From Novosphingobium sp049354825 (GTDB taxonomy: Bacteria; Pseudomonadota; Alphaproteobacteria; Sphingomonadales; Sphingomonadaceae), in assembly GCF_049354825.1 (NCBI RefSeq), contig NZ_CP186480.1, positions 620,001 to 684,000 on the forward strand: a stretch of 64,000 bases of DNA, read 5' to 3'. The notes under the pieces are model-generated. The model saw nothing but the letters and a program-made list of their open reading frames with translations. It did not search any database and was not told where the DNA came from. The position numbers and the translations under genes are program-made. Of the stretch, positions 17,758-26,710 are shown one piece after another (the stretch's first letter is position 1; every line of letters starts with the position of its first letter).

Positions 17758-19268
17758 GCGGCTTCCCCGCGCGCGGGAACAGCGGCGGCAACCCGGGTCA
17801 TCGCCGCGGCGGCGACCAGCCAGCTGGCGGCGGCGAACAACATCGTCCACACCGGCTGGCCGGGGAACAGGTGTTTCATGATCGTTCCCATTACCGTCGC
17901 GACCAGCAATTGCGGCAGGACTACGAAAACGTTGAAAAGGCCCATGTATATGCCGAGTTTGGCCTGCGGCAGGTTACTGGCCAGGATCGCGTAGGGCATC
18001 GCCAGGATGCTGGCCCAGGCAATACCGATACCCACTTCGGCCGACAGCAGCAGGTAAGCGTCGCGCACCAGGAAAAACATCGCGAACCCGATCGCGCCCA
18101 GCACCAGGCAGATCGAGTGCGTGGTCACTTGCCCGAAGCGGCGGCTCATCCACGGCAGCAAAGCCAGCGCCGCCACCGCGGCGACCCCGTTGTAGACGGT
18201 GAACAGCACGTTCACCCAGTTTGCGCCTTCGTTGTAGGCGGCACTGGCCGTGTCGATCGACCCGAAGACGTACTGCGTCACCACCGGGGTGGTGTTGATC
18301 CACATGATGAAAAGCGCGCTCCAGCTGAAGAATTGCACCAGCGCCAGCCGCTTCATCACCGCCGGCATGCCGGCGAAATCGCCGACGATCTGCGTCAGCA
18401 TCCCGTTGACCCGGCCCTGCTTCGCCAGCGACACCGCCAGCGCGCTGAGCAGGCCGTAAATCGCCAGCAGTGCGGCCAGCAGGTAAACTTCCTTTTCGAG
18501 ATCGAACGCCCGCGTGATCAGCGCCACGCCCGCGCCGAGGATCGCCCAGCCAAGCGCAGAGCCGTAGCCGCGCGCGGCCAGCGCCTCTACCGGGGCGGGG
18601 CCGATCGCATGGCCATCGGCGAATGCAGCCTGCTCCTCCGGCGAATATTCGCGGGTCGTCAGCACGGTCCACAAAACCGCCGCGAACAGCGCCGCTCCGC
18701 CGGCCCAGAAGCTCCACCGCACGGTGGCGGGCAGCATCCCTTCGGGAGCCACGTTGGCGACGCCCAGCCGTTCCAGCAGGTAGGGAAAGATCGAGCCTAC
18801 GACCGCACCGGCGCCAATGAAGGCGGTCTGCACCGCATAGCCGGCGGCGTGCTGATCGGTCCGCAGCATGTCGCCGACAAAGGCCCGGAACGGCTCCATC
18901 GAGATGTTGAGGCTTGCGTCGAGCAGCCACAGCAGCGCTGCCGCAAACAGCAGCGGCGCGCCAAGTGTCGGAGCCATCGGCATCAGGAACAGGGCCAGCG
19001 CCGCTAGCACGGCGCCGGTCAGGAAATAGGGGCGCCGCCGCCCCAGGCGGTTCCAGGTGCGGTCGGACAAGTGCCCGATGATCGGCTGGACGATCAGGCC
19101 GGTCAGCGGCGCCGCCACCCATAGCGCCGGCAGATCGTCCATGCTGGCGCCCAGGGTCTGAAAGACGCGGCTCATGTTGCCGTTCTGCAGAGCGAAGCCG
19201 ATCTGGATGCCGAAAAAGCCGAAGCTGATGTTCCAAAGGCCCGCAAAGCCCTGGCGCGGTTTCTCCAT
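17754..19268 (-). CDS. MFS sugar transporter (maltose/sucrose-type, SLC45-like)
   Basis: 504 residues, about 12 membrane helices. 'GLWNISFGFFGIQIGFALQ' at the N-terminus and 'PIIGHLSDRTWNRLGRRRPY' (cytoplasmic loop motif) are typical of the glycoside/SLC45-like MFS proteins found in sphingomonad and Caulobacter sugar loci. Predicted to import maltose or malto-oligosaccharides over the inner membrane. Start at 19268 places the first helix directly after a short charged N-terminus. Cotranscribed with the GH13 gene; an operator-like palindrome lies 88 bases upstream. Confidence 0.88.
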   Translation of the reverse strand: MEKPRQGFAGLWNISFGFFGIQIGFALQNGNMSRVFQTLGASMDDLPALWVAAPLTGLIVQPIIGHLSDRTWNRLGRRRPYFLTGAVLAALALFLMPMAPTLGAPLLFAAALLWLLDASLNISMEPFRAFVGDMLRTDQHAAGYAVQTAFIGAGAVVGSIFPYLLERLGVANVAPEGMLPATVRWSFWAGGAALFAAVLWTVLTTREYSPEEQAAFADGHAIGPAPVEALAARGYGSALGWAILGAGVALITRAFDLEKEVYLLAALLAIYGLLSALAVSLAKQGRVNGMLTQIVGDFAGMPAVMKRLALVQFFSWSALFIMWINTTPVVTQYVFGSIDTASAAYNEGANWVNVLFTVYNGVAAVAALALLPWMSRRFGQVTTHSICLVLGAIGFAMFFLVRDAYLLLSAEVGIGIAWASILAMPYAILASNLPQAKLGIYMGLFNVFVVLPQLLVATVMGTIMKHLFPGQPVWTMLFAAASWLVAAAAMTRVAAAVPARGEAA

Positions 19269-19355
19269 TGCGGAGCTGTCCTTCCCATTTGACGTGGCGA
19301 ACTTTCGCCGCCTTTCAGCGCGATGGCTGGCGCAAAGCGGCGCCCCCGGCAAGCC

Positions 19356-19367
19356 GCATACGAATGT
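19356..19367. promoter_or_regulatory. Possible second LacI-type operator upstream of the MFS gene
   Basis: GCATACGAATGT matches 10 of 12 bases of the palindrome core GCATACGTATGC found upstream of the TonB receptor (20527-20538). It lies between the LacI-type regulator gene and the MFS transporter gene, where an operator of this locus would be expected. The match is imperfect, so this is an inference. Confidence 0.5.
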
Positions 19368-19379
19368 TGTGCAACGCGG

Positions 19380-20417
19380 TCAGCCGGTTCCGGTGCTGCC
19401 CCGTACCACCAGTCGGGTCGGCAGCAGCGGGTCAGGGCGCGTGCGCCCGGCGATGTCGGCCAGCAGGGTTTCGACCAGCCGTTCGCCGGCGCCGCGGATG
19501 TCCTGCTGGATGGTGGTCAGCGGTGGCCGCGCCAGGCTGGCGGCCGGTATATCGTCGAAACCGACCACGGCGACATCCTCGGGCACGCTGCGTCCAGCTT
19601 CGGCCAGTGCGCGCAGTGCCCCGATGGCGATGAGGTCGGACGCCGCGAAGATCGCGTCGAATTCCGCGCCGCCGGCAAGCAGCGCCTGCGCGGCGCGGTA
19701 GCCGGCCTCCTCGCTGGTGAAGGCATCATGCTGCAGCGCTGGGTCGGGTTCGAACCCGGCATAGCGCAGCGCGGCGCACATGCCTTCGTAGCGGCTCGCA
19801 AACTCGGGATAGTGGCGATCGGCATGGCCGAGGAAGGCTATGCGGCGGCGGCGGCGGCGGGCAATCAGGTGCTCGCAGGCCATCCGCCCGGCCTCGAAGT
19901 TGTCGGAGCCGACAGTGCCCTCGGCCTCGCCGGTAACCGAGCCCCAGCGCGCGAAATGGGTGCCCTGGCGGCGCAATTGCTCAAGCCGGTCGGCGTAGAT
20001 TGCCCAATCTCCGTATCCCAGCAGGATCAGTCCGTCGGCCCGGTGGCTGTCCTGGTAACGGACGTGCCAGTCGTCCTCGAGCCGCTGGAACGAGATCAGC
20101 AGGTCCAATCCTCGGTTGGCGGCCGCGCGCGTGATCGAGCCGAGCATCGCCAGAAAGAACGGGTTGATCATCGATTCGTCGGGGGTCGGATCCTCGAAGA
20201 ACAGCAGCGCGATGGTGTTGGAGCGCTGGCTGCGCAGCGAGCTGGCGTTCTTGTCGACCGTGTAGTTGAGCTCGCGCGCGATCCGTTCGACCTTGTCGCG
20301 CGTCGCCTGGCTGACAGAGCGGTCGCCGCGCAAGGCGCGGCTGACGGTCGGCTGCGAAACCCCCGCCAGGTAGGCGATGTCGAAACTGGTCGGCCTGCCG
20401 GTGGGTGAGCGACCCAT
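19380..20417 (-). CDS. LacI-family transcriptional regulator of the alpha-glucan locus
   Basis: 345 residues. N-terminal helix-turn-helix 'FDIAYLAGVSQPTVSRALRG' followed by 'ATRDKVERIARELNYTVDKN' is the LacI DNA-binding domain; the rest is the periplasmic-binding-protein-like sensor domain ('HRADGLILLGYGD', 'DVAVVGFDDIPAASLARPPL'). Start at 20417 has a strong AGGGAG upstream; a start 12 codons earlier is less likely. It is divergent from the TonB receptor and directly upstream of the MFS-GH13 pair, and by analogy with MalR-type regulators probably represses the locus until a maltose-type inducer binds. Confidence 0.93.
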   Translation of the reverse strand: MGRSPTGRPTSFDIAYLAGVSQPTVSRALRGDRSVSQATRDKVERIARELNYTVDKNASSLRSQRSNTIALLFFEDPTPDESMINPFFLAMLGSITRAAANRGLDLLISFQRLEDDWHVRYQDSHRADGLILLGYGDWAIYADRLEQLRRQGTHFARWGSVTGEAEGTVGSDNFEAGRMACEHLIARRRRRRIAFLGHADRHYPEFASRYEGMCAALRYAGFEPDPALQHDAFTSEEAGYRAAQALLAGGAEFDAIFAASDLIAIGALRALAEAGRSVPEDVAVVGFDDIPAASLARPPLTTIQQDIRGAGERLVETLLADIAGRTRPDPLLPTRLVVRGSTGTG

Positions 20418-20525
20418 GGGTTCTCCCTGTGCGCCGGAGACTACGCGCAGCACGGCGTAAATTCAAACCCGGCGCACCATCCGGCGTGATGCAGCGAAGC
20501 AACACCGTTGCTGCTGCGCTGCACA

Positions 20526-20539
20526 AGCATACGTATGCT
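20526..20539. promoter_or_regulatory. Perfect 14-bp palindrome, probable LacI-family operator
   Basis: AGCATACGTATGCT is a perfect palindrome with the central CG typical of LacI-family operators. It lies in the 198-base region between the divergent regulator and receptor genes, 76 bases before the receptor start. A second inverted repeat (20498-20503 with 20507-20512, AGCAAC/GTTGCT) is just upstream. Confidence 0.75.
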
Positions 20540-20615
20540 GGCTTTCCGCGCCCGCCATCGCGCTCCTAAGCGCCGCTCGTAGGCGCGACAACAGCGTCTG
20601 TGAGGGAGACCCATC

Positions 20616-23306
20616 TTGGCTATTCGCAATTTCTTCGCGCGCAGCGCCAGCGGCTCGGCGATCGCGCTGGCGCTGGTCGCCGGTTCGACCGCCCCCGCGC
20701 TCGCCCAGACCACCGGCGCTTCGGCCAGCCCCGCCGCCGACGCCCCCGCCACCGACGCCGATAGCAGCGCCATCGTCGTCACTGGCTTCCGCGCCTCGCT
20801 GCAGAGCGCCGCGGCAACCAAGCGCCGCGCCGACGTCGTCGTGGAATCGGTCAAGGCGGAAGACATCGGCAAGCTGCCCGATAACGGCATCGGCGAATCG
20901 ATTGCCCGCCTTCCGGGCATCTCGGCCCAGCGTAACGCCGGCCGCGCCAACATCATCTCGATCCGCGGTTTCGGTCCGGACTTTTCGACGACCACGCTGA
21001 ACGGCCGCGAGCAGACCACCACCAATGACAGCCGTGCGGTCGAATTCGACCAGTTCCCGTCGGAAATCCTCTCGGGCGTCGACGTCTACAAGACCACCTC
21101 GGCCGATCACACCGCCGGTGGCCTCGTCGGCAGCATCAACCTCAAGACGATCCGTCCGCTCGAGGCCGGCAAGCGCATCGTCGCGATCGGCGCGCGCGGT
21201 ACTTACGTCGACCAGAAGCTGCAGCCCGACAGTGCCGACAAGGGCTACCGGGTCTACGGCACCTATGTCGACCAGTTCGCCAACGACACGGTCGGCGTGG
21301 CCTTGGCCGCGGCCTATACCAACGAGCCTTACCAGACGCGCGACTTCAACGCCTGGGGTTACGGCGGCTACGGCCCCAACGCCTACGGCATGAACGGCAT
21401 CAAGACGTGGGTGGAATCTGACAAGCTGAAGCGTCTCGGACTCAACGGCACGCTTCAGTTCAAGCCGAGCGAGAACCTGATCCTGACGATCGACGGCCTC
21501 TATTCGCATTTCGTCGACAACATCGACCAGCGCGGCTTCGAAATGCCGCTCAACTGCGGCGGCGGCTGCGGCCACGACCAGATCGTCAGCTACACTGCCG
21601 ATCCGCGCGGCCTGGTCACCACGGCGACCGTCAAGGGCACGCCGGTGATCGAGAACTACGCCAGCGACCGCAAGGCAGACCAGTACTCGTTCGGCGGCAA
21701 CCTGGCGTGGAACAACGACGACGGCCTGCGCGCCATGGTCGACGTCAACTGGTCGCACACCAAGCGCACCGATGACCGGCTGGAAACGACCGCCGGCCTC
21801 GGCCGCGCGCTGCCTTATGCGACCGCGCAGCTGACCTACAACCTGACCGACAAGGGTCCGACCTTTGTCAGCAACTACAACGGTGCCAGTTCGGCGCTGG
21901 TGCTGACCGACGTGGAAGGCTGGTCGGGCTCGCCCATCCAGGCCGGTTACGACAAAATTCGCCGCAGCGTCGACGATCTCAAGGAAGTCCGCGCCGAGCT
22001 CGAGAAGGACGTCGGCGGCTTCGTCAAGTCGATCGAGCTGGGTGTCGATCACACCTACCGCACCAAGCACCTGACGCAGGACGAAGCGTTCCTGTCGCCT
22101 CCGGGCGGTGCCGCCACCGCGGCGATCCCGGCCAACCTGCTACTGACCCCGGTCACGCTCGATCGCGGCCTTGGCCCGATCGTCACGTACGATCCGCGCA
22201 AGCTGGTAGGCGCCGGCGTGCTGACCTACCTGCCCAATCCGTATGGTGCGTCGCAGGCGTTCAACATTACCGAGAACGTCTTCACGCCTTACGTGATGGC
22301 GAAGCTCGAGGCTGATCTTGGCGGCGGCAACCAGCTGACCGGCAACATCGGCGTCCAGGGCGTGCACACCGACCTGACGTCGACCGGCGCGGTCAACCCG
22401 ACGATCAAGGACAGCTACTGGATGGTGCTGCCCAGCATGAACCTGACCGTCCGTACCCCGGACAACCTGGTGGTTCGCCTGGCCGCGTCGGAGCAGATGA
22501 TGCGTCCGCGCATGGATCAGCTCAACAACATCGTCAGCTTCGGTTACGACCAGCAGCAGAAGATCTACGTCGGCAGCGGCGGCAATCCGCTGCTGCGCCC
22601 CTACAAGGCGCTGGCGCTGGACCTTAACGTCGAGAAGTACTTCGCCCGCACCGGTTATGTCGCGGCGCAGATGTTCTGGAAGCACCTCGACACTTACATT
22701 GATCCCAGCGGCATCGATTTCGCCTATGACTTCTCGGCCTATCCGGTCCCGCCGGGCCAGGTGCCGAGCACGCCGGTCGGCCGCTTCAGCGGTCCGGTGA
22801 ACACCAAGGGCGGTTACATCATGGGCTTCGAGCTCGCCGGCACCCTGCCGTTCGAGGTCATCAGCCCCTCGCTCGACGGTTTCGGCCTGACCGGCGGTTT
22901 CGGCCTGACGTACACCAAGGCGATGAACTATGCCGGCCAGCCGACCCCGATCCCGGGTTATTCGAAGTACGTCGGCAACCTGACCGCGTACTACGACAAG
23001 GCCGGCTTCAGCGTCCGTGGTTCGATGCGCTACCGCTCGTCGTTCCTGGGTGACTTCTCGCTGTTCAGCGGCGGACTCGATCGCCAGCAGGTCCTGCCCG
23101 AGACGGTGTTCGACGCGCAGGTCGGCTATGACTTCGCCGAGAACAGCGCGCTGCACGGCCTGTCGATCTACGTCCAGGGCCAGAACCTGACCGACGAGCG
23201 TTCGGCCACGGTAGCCAACGTCAACAATGCGCCGTTCCCCGGCGCCTGGCTGAAGTATCAGACTTACGGTCGTCGCTACGTCGCTGGCTTCACCTACAAG
23301 TTCTGA
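20616..23306 (+). CDS. TonB-dependent outer-membrane receptor (maltodextrin-type)
   Basis: 896 residues, starting at TTG with GAGGGAGA seven or so bases upstream. Signal peptide to about residue 31 ('TAPALAQ'). 'DSSAIVVTGFRASLQSA' is the TonB-box/plug start; the plug continues with 'DIGKLPDNGIGESIARLPG' and 'SIRGFGPDFSTTTLNGRE'. The rest is a beta-barrel ending in the aromatic 'GFTYKF'. This is the large Caulobacter/sphingomonad class of carbohydrate receptors (MalA-like). It imports oligosaccharides over the outer membrane with energy from TonB-ExbBD. First gene of the plus-strand half of the locus, right after the presumed operator. Confidence 0.94.
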   Translation: MAIRNFFARSASGSAIALALVAGSTAPALAQTTGASASPAADAPATDADSSAIVVTGFRASLQSAAATKRRADVVVESVKAEDIGKLPDNGIGESIARLPGISAQRNAGRANIISIRGFGPDFSTTTLNGREQTTTNDSRAVEFDQFPSEILSGVDVYKTTSADHTAGGLVGSINLKTIRPLEAGKRIVAIGARGTYVDQKLQPDSADKGYRVYGTYVDQFANDTVGVALAAAYTNEPYQTRDFNAWGYGGYGPNAYGMNGIKTWVESDKLKRLGLNGTLQFKPSENLILTIDGLYSHFVDNIDQRGFEMPLNCGGGCGHDQIVSYTADPRGLVTTATVKGTPVIENYASDRKADQYSFGGNLAWNNDDGLRAMVDVNWSHTKRTDDRLETTAGLGRALPYATAQLTYNLTDKGPTFVSNYNGASSALVLTDVEGWSGSPIQAGYDKIRRSVDDLKEVRAELEKDVGGFVKSIELGVDHTYRTKHLTQDEAFLSPPGGAATAAIPANLLLTPVTLDRGLGPIVTYDPRKLVGAGVLTYLPNPYGASQAFNITENVFTPYVMAKLEADLGGGNQLTGNIGVQGVHTDLTSTGAVNPTIKDSYWMVLPSMNLTVRTPDNLVVRLAASEQMMRPRMDQLNNIVSFGYDQQQKIYVGSGGNPLLRPYKALALDLNVEKYFARTGYVAAQMFWKHLDTYIDPSGIDFAYDFSAYPVPPGQVPSTPVGRFSGPVNTKGGYIMGFELAGTLPFEVISPSLDGFGLTGGFGLTYTKAMNYAGQPTPIPGYSKYVGNLTAYYDKAGFSVRGSMRYRSSFLGDFSLFSGGLDRQQVLPETVFDAQVGYDFAENSALHGLSIYVQGQNLTDERSATVANVNNAPFPGAWLKYQTYGRRYVAGFTYKF

Positions 23307-23318
23307 TGCGGTGCTGGC

Positions 23319-23347
23319 GGGTCCGGCCGGATTGCCCGGTCGGACCC
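23319..23347 (+). terminator. Intercistronic hairpin after the TonB receptor gene
   Basis: 12-bp stem (23319-23330 with 23336-23347, one G-T pair), 5-base loop, no T-tract. It lies 13 bases after the receptor stop and 22 before the halogenase-like gene. More likely a 3'-end-stabilising or partial-termination structure than a full terminator. Confidence 0.65.
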
Positions 23348-23369
23348 GGCAGGCCATGGACCTGATCCC

Positions 23370-24881
23370 ATGAGCGAACCCGCAAAACTATCGATCGTCG
23401 TCGCCGGAGGCGGCTCGGCCGGCTGGATCGCAGCCGCGACCCTGGCCCGTTTCCTGGGACCGCGCGCTGCCATCACCCTGATCGAATCCGATGCCATCGG
23501 AACGGTCGGCGTGGGCGAGGCAACGATCCCGCAAATTCACAACCTGCTGATCGGGCTTGGCATCGATCAGCGCGAATTCCTGTGCGCCACCAACGCCACC
23601 TTCAAGCTGGGCGTGGAATTTGTCGACTGGCGCCGCGCCGGCGAAAGCTACATCCACAGTTTCGGACAAGTCGGCCGCGGCGTCGGCCTGATCCCGTTTC
23701 GCCAGCTGTGGCTGCGCGGGCGCGAACTGGGCGTTGCGGGCGATTTCGGGCTCTACAGCGCCAACGTTGCCGCCGCCCGGTCCGGCCGGTTTGCCCTCGG
23801 TGCCGGTCCGGGCAATGCGCCCGAAATGGCTTATGCCTATCATTTCGACGCGTCGCTGTTCGCCCGTATGCTGCGTGCCTATGCGGAAGAACGCGGCGTC
23901 ACCCGGGTGGAGGGCCAGATCGCCGGGATCGAGCGCGACGGCGCCAGTGGCAATATCGCCGCCTTGGCCCTCGACGGCGAACGCCGCATCGGCGGCGACC
24001 TTTTCATCGACTGCACGGGTTTTCGCAGCCTGCTGCTGGGCCAGGAACTTGATGTTCCTTTCGTCGACTGGAGCCACTGGCTGCCCTGCGATACGGCGCT
24101 GGCCGTCCCCTGCGAGAATACCGACGCGATGCGCCCGTTCACCCAGTCGACCGCGCGCCCGGCCGGTTGGCAATGGCGCATCCCGCTGCAGCATCGCACC
24201 GGCAACGGCCACGTCTTCTGCTCGGCCTTCATGGACGAGCGCAAGGCGGCCGAGCTCCTTCTGGCCAACCTCGAGGGCAAGCCGCTCGCCGATCCGCGTC
24301 CGCTGCGATTTGCCACAGGGCACCGGCGCGAATTCTGGTCGCACAATGTCGTGGCGCTTGGCCTGGCCGCCGGGTTCATGGAGCCGCTGGAATCGACCTC
24401 GATCCACCTTGTCCAGTCAGGCATGGCGCGGCTGCTCAACGTGCTGCCGGGCAATCTGGCCGAAGTGGCCCCGGCGCGGGCGCTGTTCAATCGCCTGTCG
24501 GCGACGGAATGGGAACGCGTGCGCGACTTCATCGTGCTGCACTATGTCCTTAACGAACGGGTGGGCGAACCGTTCTGGGACTATTGCCGGACGATGGAAC
24601 TGCCAGCGACGCTGGCCGATAAGATCGCGCTGTTCGCCGAAGCCGGCTTGTTCGTGCGCGAGGAGGACGAACTGTTTCTCGACGATAGCTGGGGGCAGGT
24701 GATGATCGGGCAGGGCCTTGTGCCGCGCGGTCATTCGCCGCTCGCCGATGCGGTGCCGGGGGACGACATCGGCCCGTTCCTGGACAGTCTGGCGCGGGCC
24801 AACCGCGTTCGGGCGGAGGCCATGCCCAGGCATCGCGACTTCGTCGCCCGGGCGACAGGCGAAGCAGTGGGAAGCACATGA
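23370..24881 (+). CDS. Tryptophan halogenase-like flavoprotein
   Basis: 503 residues. FAD-binding 'VAGGGSAGW' (11-19), 'GVGEATIP' (47-54), conserved Lys79 in 'NATFKLGVEF', the halogenase motif WxWxIP as 'WQWRIP' (267-272), and Glu341 in 'FMEPLESTSIHL'. These are the key residues of flavin-dependent tryptophan halogenases (Lys79 and a Glu near 346 in PrnA). Despite that, this subgroup is regularly encoded beside TonB-dependent carbohydrate receptors, and no halogenated product is known for it; the true substrate is unknown. No flavin reductase is next to it. The downstream GH13 start overlaps its stop by four bases (ATGA). Confidence 0.88.
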   Translation: MSEPAKLSIVVAGGGSAGWIAAATLARFLGPRAAITLIESDAIGTVGVGEATIPQIHNLLIGLGIDQREFLCATNATFKLGVEFVDWRRAGESYIHSFGQVGRGVGLIPFRQLWLRGRELGVAGDFGLYSANVAAARSGRFALGAGPGNAPEMAYAYHFDASLFARMLRAYAEERGVTRVEGQIAGIERDGASGNIAALALDGERRIGGDLFIDCTGFRSLLLGQELDVPFVDWSHWLPCDTALAVPCENTDAMRPFTQSTARPAGWQWRIPLQHRTGNGHVFCSAFMDERKAAELLLANLEGKPLADPRPLRFATGHRREFWSHNVVALGLAAGFMEPLESTSIHLVQSGMARLLNVLPGNLAEVAPARALFNRLSATEWERVRDFIVLHYVLNERVGEPFWDYCRTMELPATLADKIALFAEAGLFVREEDELFLDDSWGQVMIGQGLVPRGHSPLADAVPGDDIGPFLDSLARANRVRAEAMPRHRDFVARATGEAVGST

Positions 24882-26710
24882 TCAAATTGACCCTGGCCGC
24901 CGTCCTGGCGTTGTCGCTTGTCACGCCTGCCATTGCGCAGGACGCGGCGGCACCTTCGGCCGACAGCTTCCGCGCCCGCGCGCCGAGCGACGAGGTGGTC
25001 TATTTCGTCCTTCCCGATCGGTTCGAGAACGGCGATCCGAAGAACGATCGCGGCGGCATCAAGGGCGATCGCCTGCAGTCGGGCTTCGACCCCGCCGCCA
25101 AGGGCTTCTACCACGGCGGCGACCTCAAGGGCCTGTCTGAAAAGCTCCCCTACCTGCAGAAGCTGGGAATCACCGCGATCTGGGTCGCGCCGATATTCAA
25201 GAACAAGGCCGTGCAGGGGCCCAAGGGCGATGAGAGCGCCGGCTATCACGGCTACTGGATCACCGACTTCACCCGGCCCGATCCGCACTTCGGCACCGCG
25301 GACGAATTCCGAGCCTTTGTCGCTGCCGCGCATGGCATGGGGATGAAAGTCTACATGGACATCATCACCAACCACACCGCCGACGTCATCCGCTACCGCG
25401 AGGGCGACGCGGCGAACTATGCCTATCGCAGCCGCGGCGACTATCCCTACTCCCGCCAGGGCGGGACAAGCGGGCCTGCGATCAATGCCGGCTTCAAGGG
25501 CGATGAGGACAGCAGCGAGGCAAACTTCGCGCGCCTGACGAACCCCGACTACGCCTACACCCCCTACGTTCCCAAGGGCGAGGAGCACGTAAAGGTCCCC
25601 GCCTGGCTGAACGACCCGGACTATTATCACAACCGGGGCAACTCGACCTTTACCGGCGAGGACAGCCGGTTCGGTGATTTCTCCGGTCTTGACGACCTGT
25701 TCACCGAGAACCCGCGCGTGCGCCAGGGCATGGTCGCCATCTATGCCGACTGGATCAAGCGTTACGGCATCGACGGCTACCGCATCGATACCGCGCGCCA
25801 CGTCGATCCCGGTTTCTGGCAGGCTTTCGTGCCCGCGATCCTGGACACTGCCCATGCCCGCGGCATCCCCAACTTCACGATGTTCGGTGAAGTCTTCAAG
25901 GACGTGCCCGACAACGGCTACATCGCCCAGTACACCCGCCGCGACCACTTGCCGGCGGTGCTCGACTTCGCATTCCAGTCTGCGATGCGCGAGGTGCTGG
26001 GACGCGGGAAGGGCACCGTGGTGCTCAATGAGCTCTATGCCGGCGATGTCCTTTACGAGGGCGGCGAAGCCGCGGCGCTCAACCTGCCGACGTTCCTAGG
26101 CAACCACGACATGGGCCGTTTCGCGATGCTCCTGAAGGCGGACATGCCCGGGATTTCGCCGGACGAACTTCTCAAGCGCGTAATGCTGGGCCACGCGATG
26201 CTGATGACGCTGCGCGGCGCACCGGTGATCTACTACGGCGACGAGCAGGGCTTCGTCGGCACCGGCGGCGACCAGTTGGCGCGCGAGGACATGATGCCCA
26301 GCAAGGTCGCAGCCTACAACGCTTCGCAACTGATCGGCACCGCCGCCACCACTGCCAGCGACAACTTCGACGAAAACCACCCGCTCTTCCGCCTGATTTC
26401 CGAGCTTTCTGCGGTCCGGCGCGCGCACCCCGCGCTGATGCACGGGCGCCAGGTCGTGCGCCATTACGAGCAGGGGCCCGGTGTTTTCGCGGTCAGCCGC
26501 TTCGATCCCGCGAGCGGGGCTGAAATCGTCCTGGCCTTCAATACCGCCGCCACCGCCCACAGTGCCAACGTGGTCGTCGGCTACGACGGGCGCGCGTTCG
26601 AAACGCTGTCGGGCACTTGTCCCGCGCAGGTCGCCGCGCCCGGATCGGCGCATTTCGAGCTGCCGGCTTTCGGCTGGGCTGTCTGCCGCGTGAGTAGCAA
26701 GGCGCCATGA
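24878..26710 (+). CDS. Exported GH13 alpha-amylase/cyclomaltodextrinase-like glycosidase
   Basis: 610 residues. Signal peptide 1-20 ('SLVTPAIAQ'). GH13 conserved regions: 'MDIITNHT', 'IDGYRIDTARHVD' with nucleophile Asp304, 'FTMFGEVF' with acid/base Glu338, and 'FLGNHDMGRF' with Asp411. The insertion between regions I and II is long, as in periplasmic alpha-amylases and cyclomaltodextrinase-like enzymes of Bacteroides and sphingomonads. Predicted to cut malto-oligosaccharides after uptake by the receptor. Overlaps the genes on both sides by four bases (ATGA). Confidence 0.92.
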   Translation: MIKLTLAAVLALSLVTPAIAQDAAAPSADSFRARAPSDEVVYFVLPDRFENGDPKNDRGGIKGDRLQSGFDPAAKGFYHGGDLKGLSEKLPYLQKLGITAIWVAPIFKNKAVQGPKGDESAGYHGYWITDFTRPDPHFGTADEFRAFVAAAHGMGMKVYMDIITNHTADVIRYREGDAANYAYRSRGDYPYSRQGGTSGPAINAGFKGDEDSSEANFARLTNPDYAYTPYVPKGEEHVKVPAWLNDPDYYHNRGNSTFTGEDSRFGDFSGLDDLFTENPRVRQGMVAIYADWIKRYGIDGYRIDTARHVDPGFWQAFVPAILDTAHARGIPNFTMFGEVFKDVPDNGYIAQYTRRDHLPAVLDFAFQSAMREVLGRGKGTVVLNELYAGDVLYEGGEAAALNLPTFLGNHDMGRFAMLLKADMPGISPDELLKRVMLGHAMLMTLRGAPVIYYGDEQGFVGTGGDQLAREDMMPSKVAAYNASQLIGTAATTASDNFDENHPLFRLISELSAVRRAHPALMHGRQVVRHYEQGPGVFAVSRFDPASGAEIVLAFNTAATAHSANVVVGYDGRAFETLSGTCPAQVAAPGSAHFELPAFGWAVCRVSSKAP

